NCBI GenBank assembly: GCA_021203425.1
Contig: JAJQBF010000089.1
Location: 1-21,287, forward strand
Direction: 5' to 3'
DNA: 21,287 nt
Source: Clostridiales bacterium
Lineage (GTDB): Bacteria > Bacillota > Clostridia > Lachnospirales > CAG-274
Shown one piece after another: positions 7,517 to 15,413 of this stretch; position 1 is the first letter of the stretch; every line of letters begins with the position of its first letter. The notes under the pieces were generated by a model. That model was not told the DNA's origin, did not search any database, and saw only the letters and a list, made by a program, of their open reading frames with translations. The position numbers and the translations under genes were made by a program.

Positions 7517-10500
7517 GCTCCAAAGAAGAAAAAAGGCTGAAGACCGTTAAAAAACAAATTCTGAAAAGCAGACTTTTTGACGAAGAATATTACAGAGCGC
7601 AGTTTCAAACACAGCCCGAGGGGGATATTGTAGAATATTATTTTTTAAACGGGCTTAATGAAAACAAAAATCCGGGACCGAACTTTGACCAAAATTTTTA
7701 TATTGAAAAATATCCCGATGTTAAACAGGTGGGAATAAACCCTCTTTACCACTATATACTTTTCGGAAAAGCCGAGGGAAGACTGCCTCTTGACCCTGAA
7801 AACAAGGGAGACAAAACTCTTTATGAAACATGGACTGAACTCAGAAAAAGAGACTTTCAGCAGAAGTTTCAGGACGTAAAGGATATTATAACAATTATAA
7901 AAAGCGGTATGTTCGAAGGGCAGTATTATCTCGACAACAACAGAGATGTGGAGAAAAGGCTTAAAGGGAGTTTCGGCTGGAAACTGCGCCTGAGTAAAAA
8001 CCCTCTTTTCAGGTCTGTAGGCAGGCTTATGACAACTCCTGCCATACACTATGTTTTTTGGGGTATGTATGAAGACAGAAAGCCCTGTTATGAGTTTTCG
8101 CCCTCATATTATATAAATTCAAACCCCGACCTTATGAACAATATGCGTCTTAACCCTTTTGTTCACTATATAAAACACGGAAAAGCAGAAGGAAGGAGCG
8201 GCAACTTCCAAAGTTTGTCAGAGCTTGATTTAAACGAAATGTTTATAATGAATTCAAAGCGTTACAGATATATGCCAAGCCCGAAATTATCTGTTATCTG
8301 CGGAAAAAATTGCTTAAAACAGGCGGAACTGACGGAATATGACAATAAGGAAATCATTGCCGCCGAAGACTCTTTATGTGACGCTTTAAAAAGAGCAGGC
8401 GGAGATATAATCTATATTATTAAAAATCCGGAAGATATTGATGTTTCCTTCATAAAGAAAGCCGCAGTTTTCTTTAAAGACGAATCGGTTTTTGCCGCCG
8501 TAAATACAAAACGGGAGCTTGAAGAGAAGAATGACTGGTCGGTGCTTTCATATATTGAATTTGCCGAGCAAAATATACCACGTGAGGCAATGAATACGGG
8601 CAATGTAATTTTCAGAAATACGGGAAATATACCGGCTGAACAGGGTTTAAGCCTTGACAGAGATGATGATATTTATCCTATTATACTTAATCACATTGCC
8701 GGGGGAAAGGCGGTTCTTCTTCACAGCGAAAAAGCAGCGCCTATGAAACCCATAGAAAACAGAACGGCTTATATCGACAATATTTTGTATGAGCTGACGG
8801 GAAAATATGCCTTTAACAACAGACAAAGAATGTTTTTTGTTGAAAAAATAAGAGCGGCTGTAGGCGGTATGTTTGACAACGGCTTTGAAATTTTTGATGA
8901 AAAAACAGACTATAACAAGCTTATAAGAGGAAACAAGCCCAATATTCTTATAGGAATATACGCTTTTTCATTCGGCGGCGGAGAAATTATGCCTATAAGA
9001 CTGGCAAACAAGCTTTACGGCTTGGGCTATAATGTTACGGTATATTGTTTTAAAAACGATAAGGAGGAAAGCGACGCTAAGGTAAGAGCGTCTCTTAACA
9101 GCGGAATTCCCGTTATATATGCGGAAACACATTTGGAGCTTGCCATAAATATAAAAAAGCTGGGAATTCAGGTCATAAGCACTCACCACCAGGGCATACA
9201 GAGCTTTGTGTCGGATATGCTTGAAAAATATCCCGAGCTTAAGAAAACCGTATTAAATGTGGGAACCTCCCATGGTATGTTTGAAAATCTCGATGAAGAT
9301 ACCCTTAAATATCTTTACACAGAGTCAAATATAATGACGGCTGCGGATTATTGGACATATGTAGCCGACAAAAATCTTAAACCCTTTAAAGATTACGGAG
9401 CATACCGAAGTGACAAATTTATAAAAATACCCAACGGTATGGAAAGACCGGAAATAAAAGATGTTGACCTGTCGGGATACGGCATAAACAAAAACAGCTT
9501 TGTTGCCGCAGTGGCAAGCCGTGCCCTGCCCCAAAAGGGTTGGCTTCACGCCATAAATGCCGTTACGGTGGCAAGAGAAAAAACAGGCAGAGATATTCAC
9601 CTTCTTCTTTTGGGCGAGGGAGAATTTTACAGCGAAAACGCAGAAAAGATGGGAAACAGTTTCATACATTTTTTGGGTTTTCGTGATAGCCCCTGTGACT
9701 ATTTCGCAAAAAGCGATCTGTGTATGCTGCCCTCTTACTATGCCTCGGAAAGCGCCCCTCTTTGTATCATAGAGGCGCTTATGTGCGGAATTCCCGTTCT
9801 TGCAAGCAATATCGGAGATATAAAATATATGCTTGACTGTAAGGGAAAGTTGGCGGGAGATGTTTTTGAACTTGAGAATATGACGGTAAATGACAGTGTT
9901 TTAACGGAAAAGCTTGTTAAATTCGTTACTGACGATAAATTTTACGATGATGCAAGAAAAACCGCTGTCATAAAATCAGCTGATTTTGAAATAGAAAATA
10001 TTTGCGGACAGTATATTGATGTTTTCAACAAGGTATATGAAAAGGCACCTGATAAAATAACCGACGAAGAGGCTGTTTCCTCGCTTAAAAAATCAGGCAG
10101 ACTTTTGGCGAATGCGGAAAAGGGCGAGAACTGCCCCAAGGTAAGCGTTGTTGTTTCCAATTATAACCATTCTCTTTATATAAGAAAGCGCCTTGACTGT
10201 ATATACGGTCAAAGCTATAAAAATATAGAGGTTCTTCTTCTTGATGACTGTTCAACGGACGACAGCCCCGAAGTTATGAGAGAGTATGCCGAAAAATACC
10301 CCGATAAAAGCCGTATTATGTTTAATGAAACAAACTCCGGCGGAGTTTTCTATCAATGGGCTAACGGTATAAAGAATGCCTACGGTGATTTGGTTTGGAT
10401 AGCGGAATCTGATGACTTCTGCGAAACAAATATGCTTGAAAAGCTGATACCTGCTTTTGAAGATAAAGACGTTAAGCTTTCCTACTGTCAGTATGCCTTT

Positions 10501-12168
10501 GTGAAAGAAGACGGAGAGGAAATAAAAAATGCCTTTTTTTACTATGTAGGCGCTTTGGATAAAAACAGATGGCACGGTAATTTTACAGCCGAGGCAGGGG
10601 GAGAAGCCGATGAATTTTTAGGTATTAAAAACACAATTCCCAATGCATCGGGCGCAATTTTCAGAAAACCCGAAAATTTCAGGCTTTTCGACTATGAAGA
10701 CTGGTACAAAATGAAGATTTGCGGCGACTGGATATTCTATCTCTGCTTACTTTACGGCGGAAAGCTGAGTTACAGCGTTGACACAAAAAGCTATTTCCGT
10801 TTCCACTCTTCAAACAGCTCGGCCAAAACCTACACAAACGACACCTATTACGTCGAACATGAAATGGTGGCGAAAACCTTAAGACAGCTTTATCACGTTC
10901 CGAGAAATGTTATCGAAAGAAACAATGAAATAATTTATAAATTCTATTCGGAACACGTAGGCGGCTCAAGAGAAGATTTTGAAAAGCTTTACAGTGCGGA
11001 AAGAATAATGTGCGATAGGGCGGCAAATGACTCTAAAATAGAAAAACAGGCGGAAATTTACAATCTTGACAAGTATAAAACACTTATTATTAACCCTATT
11101 ATTTCCGTAGGCTCGGCTGATGCAAAAACCACACAGGAAAAGATGAACTATGCCGGAGGAAACACAGGCAATATGGTTTTTGTTGACGCAATGGAAAAAC
11201 AGCTTGTTTTTGAAGACGAGGTTTGGTTTAACCCCGAGGCAATTAAAAAAGCCGGCAAGGGTATGCCGATTTCTGCGGCTATTCCTTCGTCAAACTTTAT
11301 TATTGCCGGAAGAGACAGCTTTGTAAACAGTATGAGAAGAGCTTTTGAAGGTACAGACTGCCCCATAACAATGGTTGGCTTGGGTTCTCAGGCTTATTAC
11401 CCCAATAATACACCCAGAAAGCTGGTTGCGGCAATAAGTGAAGAAAAGAGAGATTTCTTCAGAATGGCGGCAGACAGATGTGTTTCTTTGGGGGTAAGAG
11501 GTGAATTTACGGCAGACTGTCTTGAAATAATGGGAATTAAGAACTACAGAATTATAGGCTGCCCAACGATTTACAATTATTTCGGAAGTGAATTTAAAAA
11601 GCTGCCTAAGGCAACGGGAGAAAAGCTTATTTTTACGGTAACGGGAAAAAGACCGGAGGAGTCAAAGCTTCTTGAATTCGGAATCAGGAATAATGCCACA
11701 TGGCTTATGCAGATGATGACGGAGCTGCCTCAGCTGCTCCTTGAAGACAGCGAGGTTGACGAAAAAACCTTTAAAAACAGCTTTCCCGAGCTTTCAATAG
11801 ACCAAGCCGCCCTTAAGGAATTTATGAAAACCAACGGCAAAATATTCTTTAATATGGAGGAATGGAACAGCTTTATGCAGAATGAGGGCTTTACATTTTC
11901 TTTCGGCAGCAGATTTCACGGAAATATGTCCGCCTTAAGAAATGGTATTCCGGCATTGTGGATAACTCACGACAACAGAACAACGGAGCTTATAAGCCTG
12001 CTTAAGCTGCCCCATATAACAATCGAAGAATTTACTGACATACAAAGTGTAAATGAGCTTATAGGCTGTTGTGACTACAGCGAATTTTACAGAGCATATC
12101 CTTCCCTTGTAAGGGAATATGCCGCATTTTTAAGAGAAAATAATCTTGAAAACAGATTTACGGTTTAA
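7513..12168 (+). CDS. Multidomain glycosyltransferase fused to polysaccharide pyruvyl transferase (1551 aa)
   Basis: A single large cytoplasmic enzyme that probably builds and decorates the glycan exported by the preceding transporter. Domains in order: residues ~15-235, four short repeats of the YYLxxYPDV...NPxxHYxxxGxxEGR type, found at the N-termini of many cell-wall glycosyltransferases; ~255-440, a degenerate GT2-like fold (starts PKLSVICG) in which the usual DxD is replaced by KNPED; ~474-850, a GT-B/GT4 transferase with FSFGGGE, SRALPQKGW and the donor-site motif SESAPLCIIEAL; ~875-1100, an intact GT2 transferase (PKVSVVVSNYNH, DDCSTDD, ESDD as DxD); ~1187-1551, a polysaccharide pyruvyl transferase-like domain (INPIISVGS, SLGVRGEFTADCLEIMG, GSRFHGNMSALRNGIPA). 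The start overlaps the ATPase stop (ATGA), with AGGGAAAG upstream. The frame is open throughout. Sugar substrates cannot be told from sequence. Confidence 0.9.
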   Translation: MSSKEEKRLKTVKKQILKSRLFDEEYYRAQFQTQPEGDIVEYYFLNGLNENKNPGPNFDQNFYIEKYPDVKQVGINPLYHYILFGKAEGRLPLDPENKGDKTLYETWTELRKRDFQQKFQDVKDIITIIKSGMFEGQYYLDNNRDVEKRLKGSFGWKLRLSKNPLFRSVGRLMTTPAIHYVFWGMYEDRKPCYEFSPSYYINSNPDLMNNMRLNPFVHYIKHGKAEGRSGNFQSLSELDLNEMFIMNSKRYRYMPSPKLSVICGKNCLKQAELTEYDNKEIIAAEDSLCDALKRAGGDIIYIIKNPEDIDVSFIKKAAVFFKDESVFAAVNTKRELEEKNDWSVLSYIEFAEQNIPREAMNTGNVIFRNTGNIPAEQGLSLDRDDDIYPIILNHIAGGKAVLLHSEKAAPMKPIENRTAYIDNILYELTGKYAFNNRQRMFFVEKIRAAVGGMFDNGFEIFDEKTDYNKLIRGNKPNILIGIYAFSFGGGEIMPIRLANKLYGLGYNVTVYCFKNDKEESDAKVRASLNSGIPVIYAETHLELAINIKKLGIQVISTHHQGIQSFVSDMLEKYPELKKTVLNVGTSHGMFENLDEDTLKYLYTESNIMTAADYWTYVADKNLKPFKDYGAYRSDKFIKIPNGMERPEIKDVDLSGYGINKNSFVAAVASRALPQKGWLHAINAVTVAREKTGRDIHLLLLGEGEFYSENAEKMGNSFIHFLGFRDSPCDYFAKSDLCMLPSYYASESAPLCIIEALMCGIPVLASNIGDIKYMLDCKGKLAGDVFELENMTVNDSVLTEKLVKFVTDDKFYDDARKTAVIKSADFEIENICGQYIDVFNKVYEKAPDKITDEEAVSSLKKSGRLLANAEKGENCPKVSVVVSNYNHSLYIRKRLDCIYGQSYKNIEVLLLDDCSTDDSPEVMREYAEKYPDKSRIMFNETNSGGVFYQWANGIKNAYGDLVWIAESDDFCETNMLEKLIPAFEDKDVKLSYCQYAFVKEDGEEIKNAFFYYVGALDKNRWHGNFTAEAGGEADEFLGIKNTIPNASGAIFRKPENFRLFDYEDWYKMKICGDWIFYLCLLYGGKLSYSVDTKSYFRFHSSNSSAKTYTNDTYYVEHEMVAKTLRQLYHVPRNVIERNNEIIYKFYSEHVGGSREDFEKLYSAERIMCDRAANDSKIEKQAEIYNLDKYKTLIINPIISVGSADAKTTQEKMNYAGGNTGNMVFVDAMEKQLVFEDEVWFNPEAIKKAGKGMPISAAIPSSNFIIAGRDSFVNSMRRAFEGTDCPITMVGLGSQAYYPNNTPRKLVAAISEEKRDFFRMAADRCVSLGVRGEFTADCLEIMGIKNYRIIGCPTIYNYFGSEFKKLPKATGEKLIFTVTGKRPEESKLLEFGIRNNATWLMQMMTELPQLLLEDSEVDEKTFKNSFPELSIDQAALKEFMKTNGKIFFNMEEWNSFMQNEGFTFSFGSRFHGNMSALRNGIPALWITHDNRTTELISLLKLPHITIEEFTDIQSVNELIGCCDYSEFYRAYPSLVREYAAFLRENNLENRFTV

Positions 12169-12176
12169 AAATCAAT

Positions 12177-12223
12177 ACTCTGAGTCTTCGGCGGAAAACG
12201 GCGGCTCAGAGTGTTTTTGTTTT
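12177..12223 (+). terminator. Rho-independent terminator of the exporter operon
   Basis: Stem ACTCTGAG (12177-12184) with CTCAGAGT (12205-12212), a 20-nt loop, then GTTTTTGTTTT. It begins 8 bp after the transferase stop codon. Confidence 0.85.
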
Positions 12224-12280
12224 ACGGCGAATAATGTTTATAAATCGATTTTACATTTTTTAACAATGTACAATTATATA

Positions 12281-12309
12281 TTGACAATTATTTTTACACA
12301 TGGTATAAT
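12281..12309 (+). promoter_or_regulatory. Consensus sigma-A promoter of the XRE/metallopeptidase unit
   Basis: TTGACA (12281-12286), exactly 17 bp, TATAAT (12304-12309), with an extended -10 (TGG before TATAAT). This is the strongest promoter in the window. Just upstream are an inverted repeat TACATT-N7-AATGTA (12252-12270) and three ACAAT direct repeats, which are possible operators for the regulator encoded downstream. Confidence 0.85.
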
Positions 12310-12387
12310 GAAAAAAGGAAAAGTTAAACAACTGCAGGGAAACATATTTCTACTATATCGGTAATTTTAGCAAAGGATGTGACATAT

Positions 12388-12944
12388 ATGCCGGATAAAA
12401 ATTTGATGTATAATGTTGACGCAGACAGAAGAAAAGAACTTATAAAAAACTGACAACGGAGCTTAATGCTTTAAGAACAAAGGCGGGAATTCCCCAAGAG
12501 GAGCTGGCAAAAATAATAGGTGTTTCAAGACAGACCTACGGCGCAATAGAAAGAAGAGACAAGACTATGTCGTGGGCTACATATCTTGCTCTGATTTTCT
12601 ATTTTGAACACAATAATAAAACATCTCAGATATTAAGGCTGACAGGGGTTTTTCCCGATGAATTTATTTTAAACATAAATAACGGAGAACCTTTTATAAA
12701 CTATGCTCAAAGTGATAAAATCGGCCCGGCTATGAATGAGATGATTGAAAACCTCGATGAACAGAGGCTTCATTCTCTTAAGACTATGCTTATGGTTGAA
12801 TATGCAAGGTGTAAAAGACTTCCGGGAGATTATGTTGTTAAAGCCTTTGACGGAAAGGGCTTTAATGATAATGTAACCCAGGGAGATGTTAACGCAGATC
12901 AGGCTCTTAAAAGAATAAGAGAAAAGAGAAAGGAACGTGGCTGA
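12388..12944 (+). pseudogene. XRE-family transcriptional regulator, frameshifted after codon 21
   Basis: The ATG at 12388 follows AAAGGA at about 10 nt. In that frame translation stops at a TGA (12451) after 21 codons (MPDKNLMYNVDADRRKELIK then N). After a -1 shift at the A6 run 12444-12449, the frame stays open to 12944. It encodes an XRE helix-turn-helix (LNALRTKAGIPQEELAKIIG, then VSRQTYGAIERRDKTMSW) and a C-terminal region of about 110 residues of unknown fold. No start codon exists in the second frame before 12567, which lies past the HTH, so DNA binding requires the joined product of about 185 residues. The shift site is the canonical slippery heptamer A AAA AAC (12444-12450) followed at once by TGA. 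One missing A, real or an artefact, explains it equally well. It overlaps the next gene by 8 bp. Confidence 0.8.
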
Positions 12945-13596
12945 CAGCGTAAAACAAAAAGCCCGCCGGTTTTGCAGAGAATATAAGGTATATAAACTTT
13001 CTGAAAAACAGATTGAAAATATTATTGAAACCATGGGTTTTACTATTGTTGAATACAGCCCCGTTTTTAACAACGGCGACGTAAATTTGCTTGTTGAAGA
13101 ACTGGGTTTGAAGGCGGAGGTTGCAAGATCAAACGGTTTTACATACGTCAGCGGCAGATACAGGCTTGTTTTTATAAACGAAAATTTGTCAGAGGAAGAA
13201 AAGCGAATAGTTCTTATACATGAAATGGGGCATATTTACTGTGAACATTTTTCCCACACAAATATAGTGGGCTTAGACGTAAAAGATGAATATGAGGCCA
13301 ATGAGTTCGCCCATTATGTTATGCAGCCTTCCCTGTCAGAAAAAATAAACCGCAGACTTTTCGGCCGCAAAAAGTTCCTTGCCGCCGCTGCGGTTTTAAT
13401 TGTTTTGATTTGTATAATCGGGGTAAGCGCCGTAAAAGAAGAGTCTTATTACGGAGAATATTACGTTACGGAGTCGGGGCATAAATATCACGAGGCAGAG
13501 TGTATACATATAGAAAACAAAACCAATGTTCACAGGCTGACAAAGGAAGAGTTTGAAAGCGGAGAATATGAACCCTGTAAGGTATGTCTGCCGTAA
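12937..13596 (+). CDS. Membrane-anchored ImmA/IrrE-family metallopeptidase with Cys/His C-terminal tail
   Basis: A predicted zinc peptidase of the type that cleaves or inactivates a partner XRE repressor. Residues 1-140 form the peptidase domain: HEMGH at 95-99, and the downstream DEYEANEFAHYVMQP (from 117) supplies the third Glu ligand as in ImmA. Residues ~146-165 are one membrane helix (FLAAAAVLIVLICIIGV). Residues ~175-219 form a short domain with Y-V-T-E-S-G-H-K-Y-H, C189, and CKVC (C214, C217), resembling the small metal-binding tails found on other bacterial proteins (YHxxxC...PCxxC). With the catalytic part inside, this tail would lie outside the membrane. The start is the GTG at 12937 inside the upstream gene (8-bp overlap). 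AAAGGA lies only a few bases before it, so translation is probably coupled. No terminator is visible after the gene. Confidence 0.85.
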   Translation: MADSVKQKARRFCREYKVYKLSEKQIENIIETMGFTIVEYSPVFNNGDVNLLVEELGLKAEVARSNGFTYVSGRYRLVFINENLSEEEKRIVLIHEMGHIYCEHFSHTNIVGLDVKDEYEANEFAHYVMQPSLSEKINRRLFGRKKFLAAAAVLIVLICIIGVSAVKEESYYGEYYVTESGHKYHEAECIHIENKTNVHRLTKEEFESGEYEPCKVCLP

Positions 13597-13621
13597 TTTT
13601 TTAAAAATTTAAAATTGGGGC

Positions 13622-13650
13622 TTGCATAATTTTTTTTATTGTGATATATT
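13622..13650 (+). promoter_or_regulatory. Sigma-A promoter of the aspS-gatCAB operon
   Basis: TTGCAT (13622-13627), 17 bp, TATATT (13645-13650), with TGA directly before the -10 (extended -10). It lies just upstream of the T-box leader, so transcription would start near 13657. Confidence 0.65.
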
Positions 13651-13656
13651 AATATC

Positions 13657-13947
13657 TACAGAACAGGTTTTAAAGGCTGTGATGAGGAAAAGTAGCTGTC
13701 GGTTACCTTACAGGAAGTCGAAAACAGGGACTGAGATTTTTGACACTGACACAAGACAGATGAAGAACACCTCTGAGCTTGTATCCGAAAAAGCAGGGTT
13801 TTGCTTTAGTAGGCATACACGTTTTGGGCATACGTTACAATGCTTTACGGAGATAACAGAAGGAACTGTTAATTTAGGTGGTACCACGGTAGCTTATCGT
13901 CCTAAGACTGATATATATATTATTTGTCTTGGGGCGTTTTTTATTTT
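13657..13947 (+). promoter_or_regulatory. T-box riboswitch, asparagine specifier (AAC)
   Basis: A leader RNA that reads the charging state of a tRNA and decides between termination and read-through into aspS-gatCAB. The specifier loop is closed by GAGG/CCTC and CTGTC/GACAG pairs. Its 5' side carries AGTA (in GAAAAGTAGC), and its 3' side is TGAAGAACACC. By the usual GAA-N-specifier-purine layout, the specifier is AAC (13766-13768), the Asn codon. The T-box element is TTAGGTGGTACCACGG at 13874-13889; its GGTGG bulge pairs with the tRNA 3' end. The competing terminator follows. An Asn specifier fits an operon that makes Asn-tRNA(Asn) by amidation of Asp-tRNA(Asn). A GAA (Glu) triplet overlaps the AAC by two bases (13765-13767). 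Confidence 0.92.
13898..13947 (+). terminator. T-box-controlled intrinsic terminator
   Basis: Stem CGTCCTAAGAC (13898-13908) with GTCTTGGGGCG (13926-13936), an AT-rich loop, and a T-tract 13937-13947. Its 5' side lies just downstream of the T-box sequence, so an antiterminator fold is mutually exclusive with it. Confidence 0.88.
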
Positions 13948-13950
13948 CAG

Positions 13951-14023
13951 CAACAGTTCAGCCGTAGTTTGGCGGCGTCGGCTGCGAAACAGCTGCTTTG
14001 TGAGTTATTTGGCTGAATTGTTG
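13951..14023 (+). other. Extra stem-loop between T-box terminator and aspS
   Basis: CAACAGTTCAGCC (13951-13963) pairs with GGCTGAATTGTTG (14011-14023): 13 bp with one G-U pair. The 47-nt interior contains a small GC-rich hairpin (CGGCTG/CAGCTG). There is no T-tract, so it is not a terminator. It ends 13 nt before the AGGAG ribosome binding site (14037-14041). The role is unknown. RNA stability or translation control, or an inserted palindromic element, are possible. Confidence 0.6.
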
Positions 14024-14051
14024 TAATCACTAAGATAGGAGTTGAATTTAT

Positions 14052-15386
14052 ATGAAAAATGTTGACGGAAAGAACATTAAAAGAGATTTGTGCCTTTTCG
14101 ATATTCTTGCTCTTAAAGAGGGAGAAAGAGAAGGAATTTACACCCATGGCACAATTTACAACATAAGAGACATAGGCGGAGTTACCTTTATAATACTTCG
14201 TAAAATTAACGGTCTTATACAGTGTGTATATGACAAAAAGGGAACAGAAGAGGAAAAGAAGATTTTAAGGGTTGAAAATTCAATAAGAATAAAGGGAAAT
14301 CTTGTTGAAAACGAAAAAGCACCCCACGGTCTTGAAATTTTGGTTGAGGATATAGAGCTTATTGCTGTTCCCGAGAAAGAGCTGCCCATAAAGGTAAATG
14401 ATTATAAGCTGGATATTGCCCTCGAAAACGAAATTGCCGTACGTCCTATTGTTCTCCGAAATGAAAAGAGAAGAAGTACGTTTAAAATAGAAGAGGGTCT
14501 GGTAAGGGGATTTAGGCAGTATCTCGAAAAGCACGACTTTACGGAGATTTTCTCCCCCAAAATCGTAGCTTCAGGAGCTGAAGGCGGCTCAAATATATTT
14601 AAGCTCGAATATTTCGGGGAAAAGGCTTATCTTGCCCAAAGCCCTCAGTTTTATAAGCAGACTATGATTCCCATATATGAAAGAGTTTTTGAAATTGCCC
14701 CTGTTTTCAGAGCGGAAAAGCATAACACAATGCGCCACTTAAACGAATATATAAGCGTTGACTTTGAAATGGGCTTTATAAGGGATTTTTATGACGTTAT
14801 AAATATGGAAACGGGAATGATAAAATATGCCCTTAACTACCTTAAGGAGGAATATGCGCCCTATCTTGAAATTTTAAAGGCAGACGTTCCCGAGGTTGAC
14901 ACAATCCCCTGTGTAACCTTTAAGGAGGCAAAGGAAATGGCGTCTGCGAAGTATAACCGCCCCATAAGAGACCCCTATGATTTAGAGCCTGAGGAAGAAA
15001 GACTTATAGGCAGACTTTTTAAAGAGGACTATAACAGCGACTTTGTTTTCGTAACCCACTACCCCGTTAAAAAGTGCCCCTTCTACGCTATGAACGACCC
15101 GGAAAACCCCAAATATACATTAAGCTTTGACCTTCTTTTCAGAGGGCTTGAGGTAACAACCGGCGGTCAGAGAATCCACAGCTATAAGGATCAGGTTGAA
15201 AAGATGAAATCTAAGGGACTTGACCCCAATGATTTCGAAAGTTATTTAATGCTCCATAAATACGGCTGTCCTCCTCATGGCGGTTTGGGAATGGGTCTTG
15301 AGAGATTCACTATGCAGCTTTTGGGCTTTACAAACATAAGACAGACGTCAATGTTCCCAAGAGACACATTAAGACTTGTTCCGTAA
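14052..15386 (+). CDS. aspS: Aspartyl-tRNA synthetase, archaeal type, probably non-discriminating
   Basis: Class IIb synthetase that attaches Asp to tRNA(Asp) and, if non-discriminating, also to tRNA(Asn). The 444 residues hold an N-terminal OB-fold (~25-105; YNIRDIGGVTFIILRK) and a catalytic core with motif 1 near 150-165 (FTEIFSPKIVASGAEGG), motif 2 FRAEKHNTMRHLNEY near 218, and motif 3 GLGMGLERF near 413. It is about 150 residues shorter than ordinary bacterial AspRS because the GAD insertion domain is absent, which is the archaeal/eukaryal form. An AGGAG lies 10 nt before the ATG. The gene begins an operon with gatC, gatA and gatB under an Asn T-box. This makes Asp-tRNA(Asn) its likely purpose, with a standard AspRS probably elsewhere in the genome. 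AsnRS is the main alternative, but the neighbours argue against it. Confidence 0.88.
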   Translation: MKNVDGKNIKRDLCLFDILALKEGEREGIYTHGTIYNIRDIGGVTFIILRKINGLIQCVYDKKGTEEEKKILRVENSIRIKGNLVENEKAPHGLEILVEDIELIAVPEKELPIKVNDYKLDIALENEIAVRPIVLRNEKRRSTFKIEEGLVRGFRQYLEKHDFTEIFSPKIVASGAEGGSNIFKLEYFGEKAYLAQSPQFYKQTMIPIYERVFEIAPVFRAEKHNTMRHLNEYISVDFEMGFIRDFYDVINMETGMIKYALNYLKEEYAPYLEILKADVPEVDTIPCVTFKEAKEMASAKYNRPIRDPYDLEPEEERLIGRLFKEDYNSDFVFVTHYPVKKCPFYAMNDPENPKYTLSFDLLFRGLEVTTGGQRIHSYKDQVEKMKSKGLDPNDFESYLMLHKYGCPPHGGLGMGLERFTMQLLGFTNIRQTSMFPRDTLRLVP

Positions 15387-15413
15387 ATAACACACAGAAA
15401 GGCTGATAAAAAA

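Noticed and set aside
12444..12500. Stimulatory stem-loop after the XRE slippery site
   Set aside because: I searched the bases after the heptamer and found only a very weak CTTAA/TTTAAG pairing, so no frameshift stimulator can be claimed.
12669..13073. Minus-strand ORF of 134 residues opposite the XRE/metallopeptidase junction
   Set aside because: Antisense shadow. Both plus-strand proteins have clear family motifs and the minus frame has no ribosome binding site.
13622..14026. Plus-strand ORF of 134 residues upstream of aspS
   Set aside because: It runs through the promoter, T-box and terminator. The sequence is explained by RNA structure, and the translation resembles no protein.
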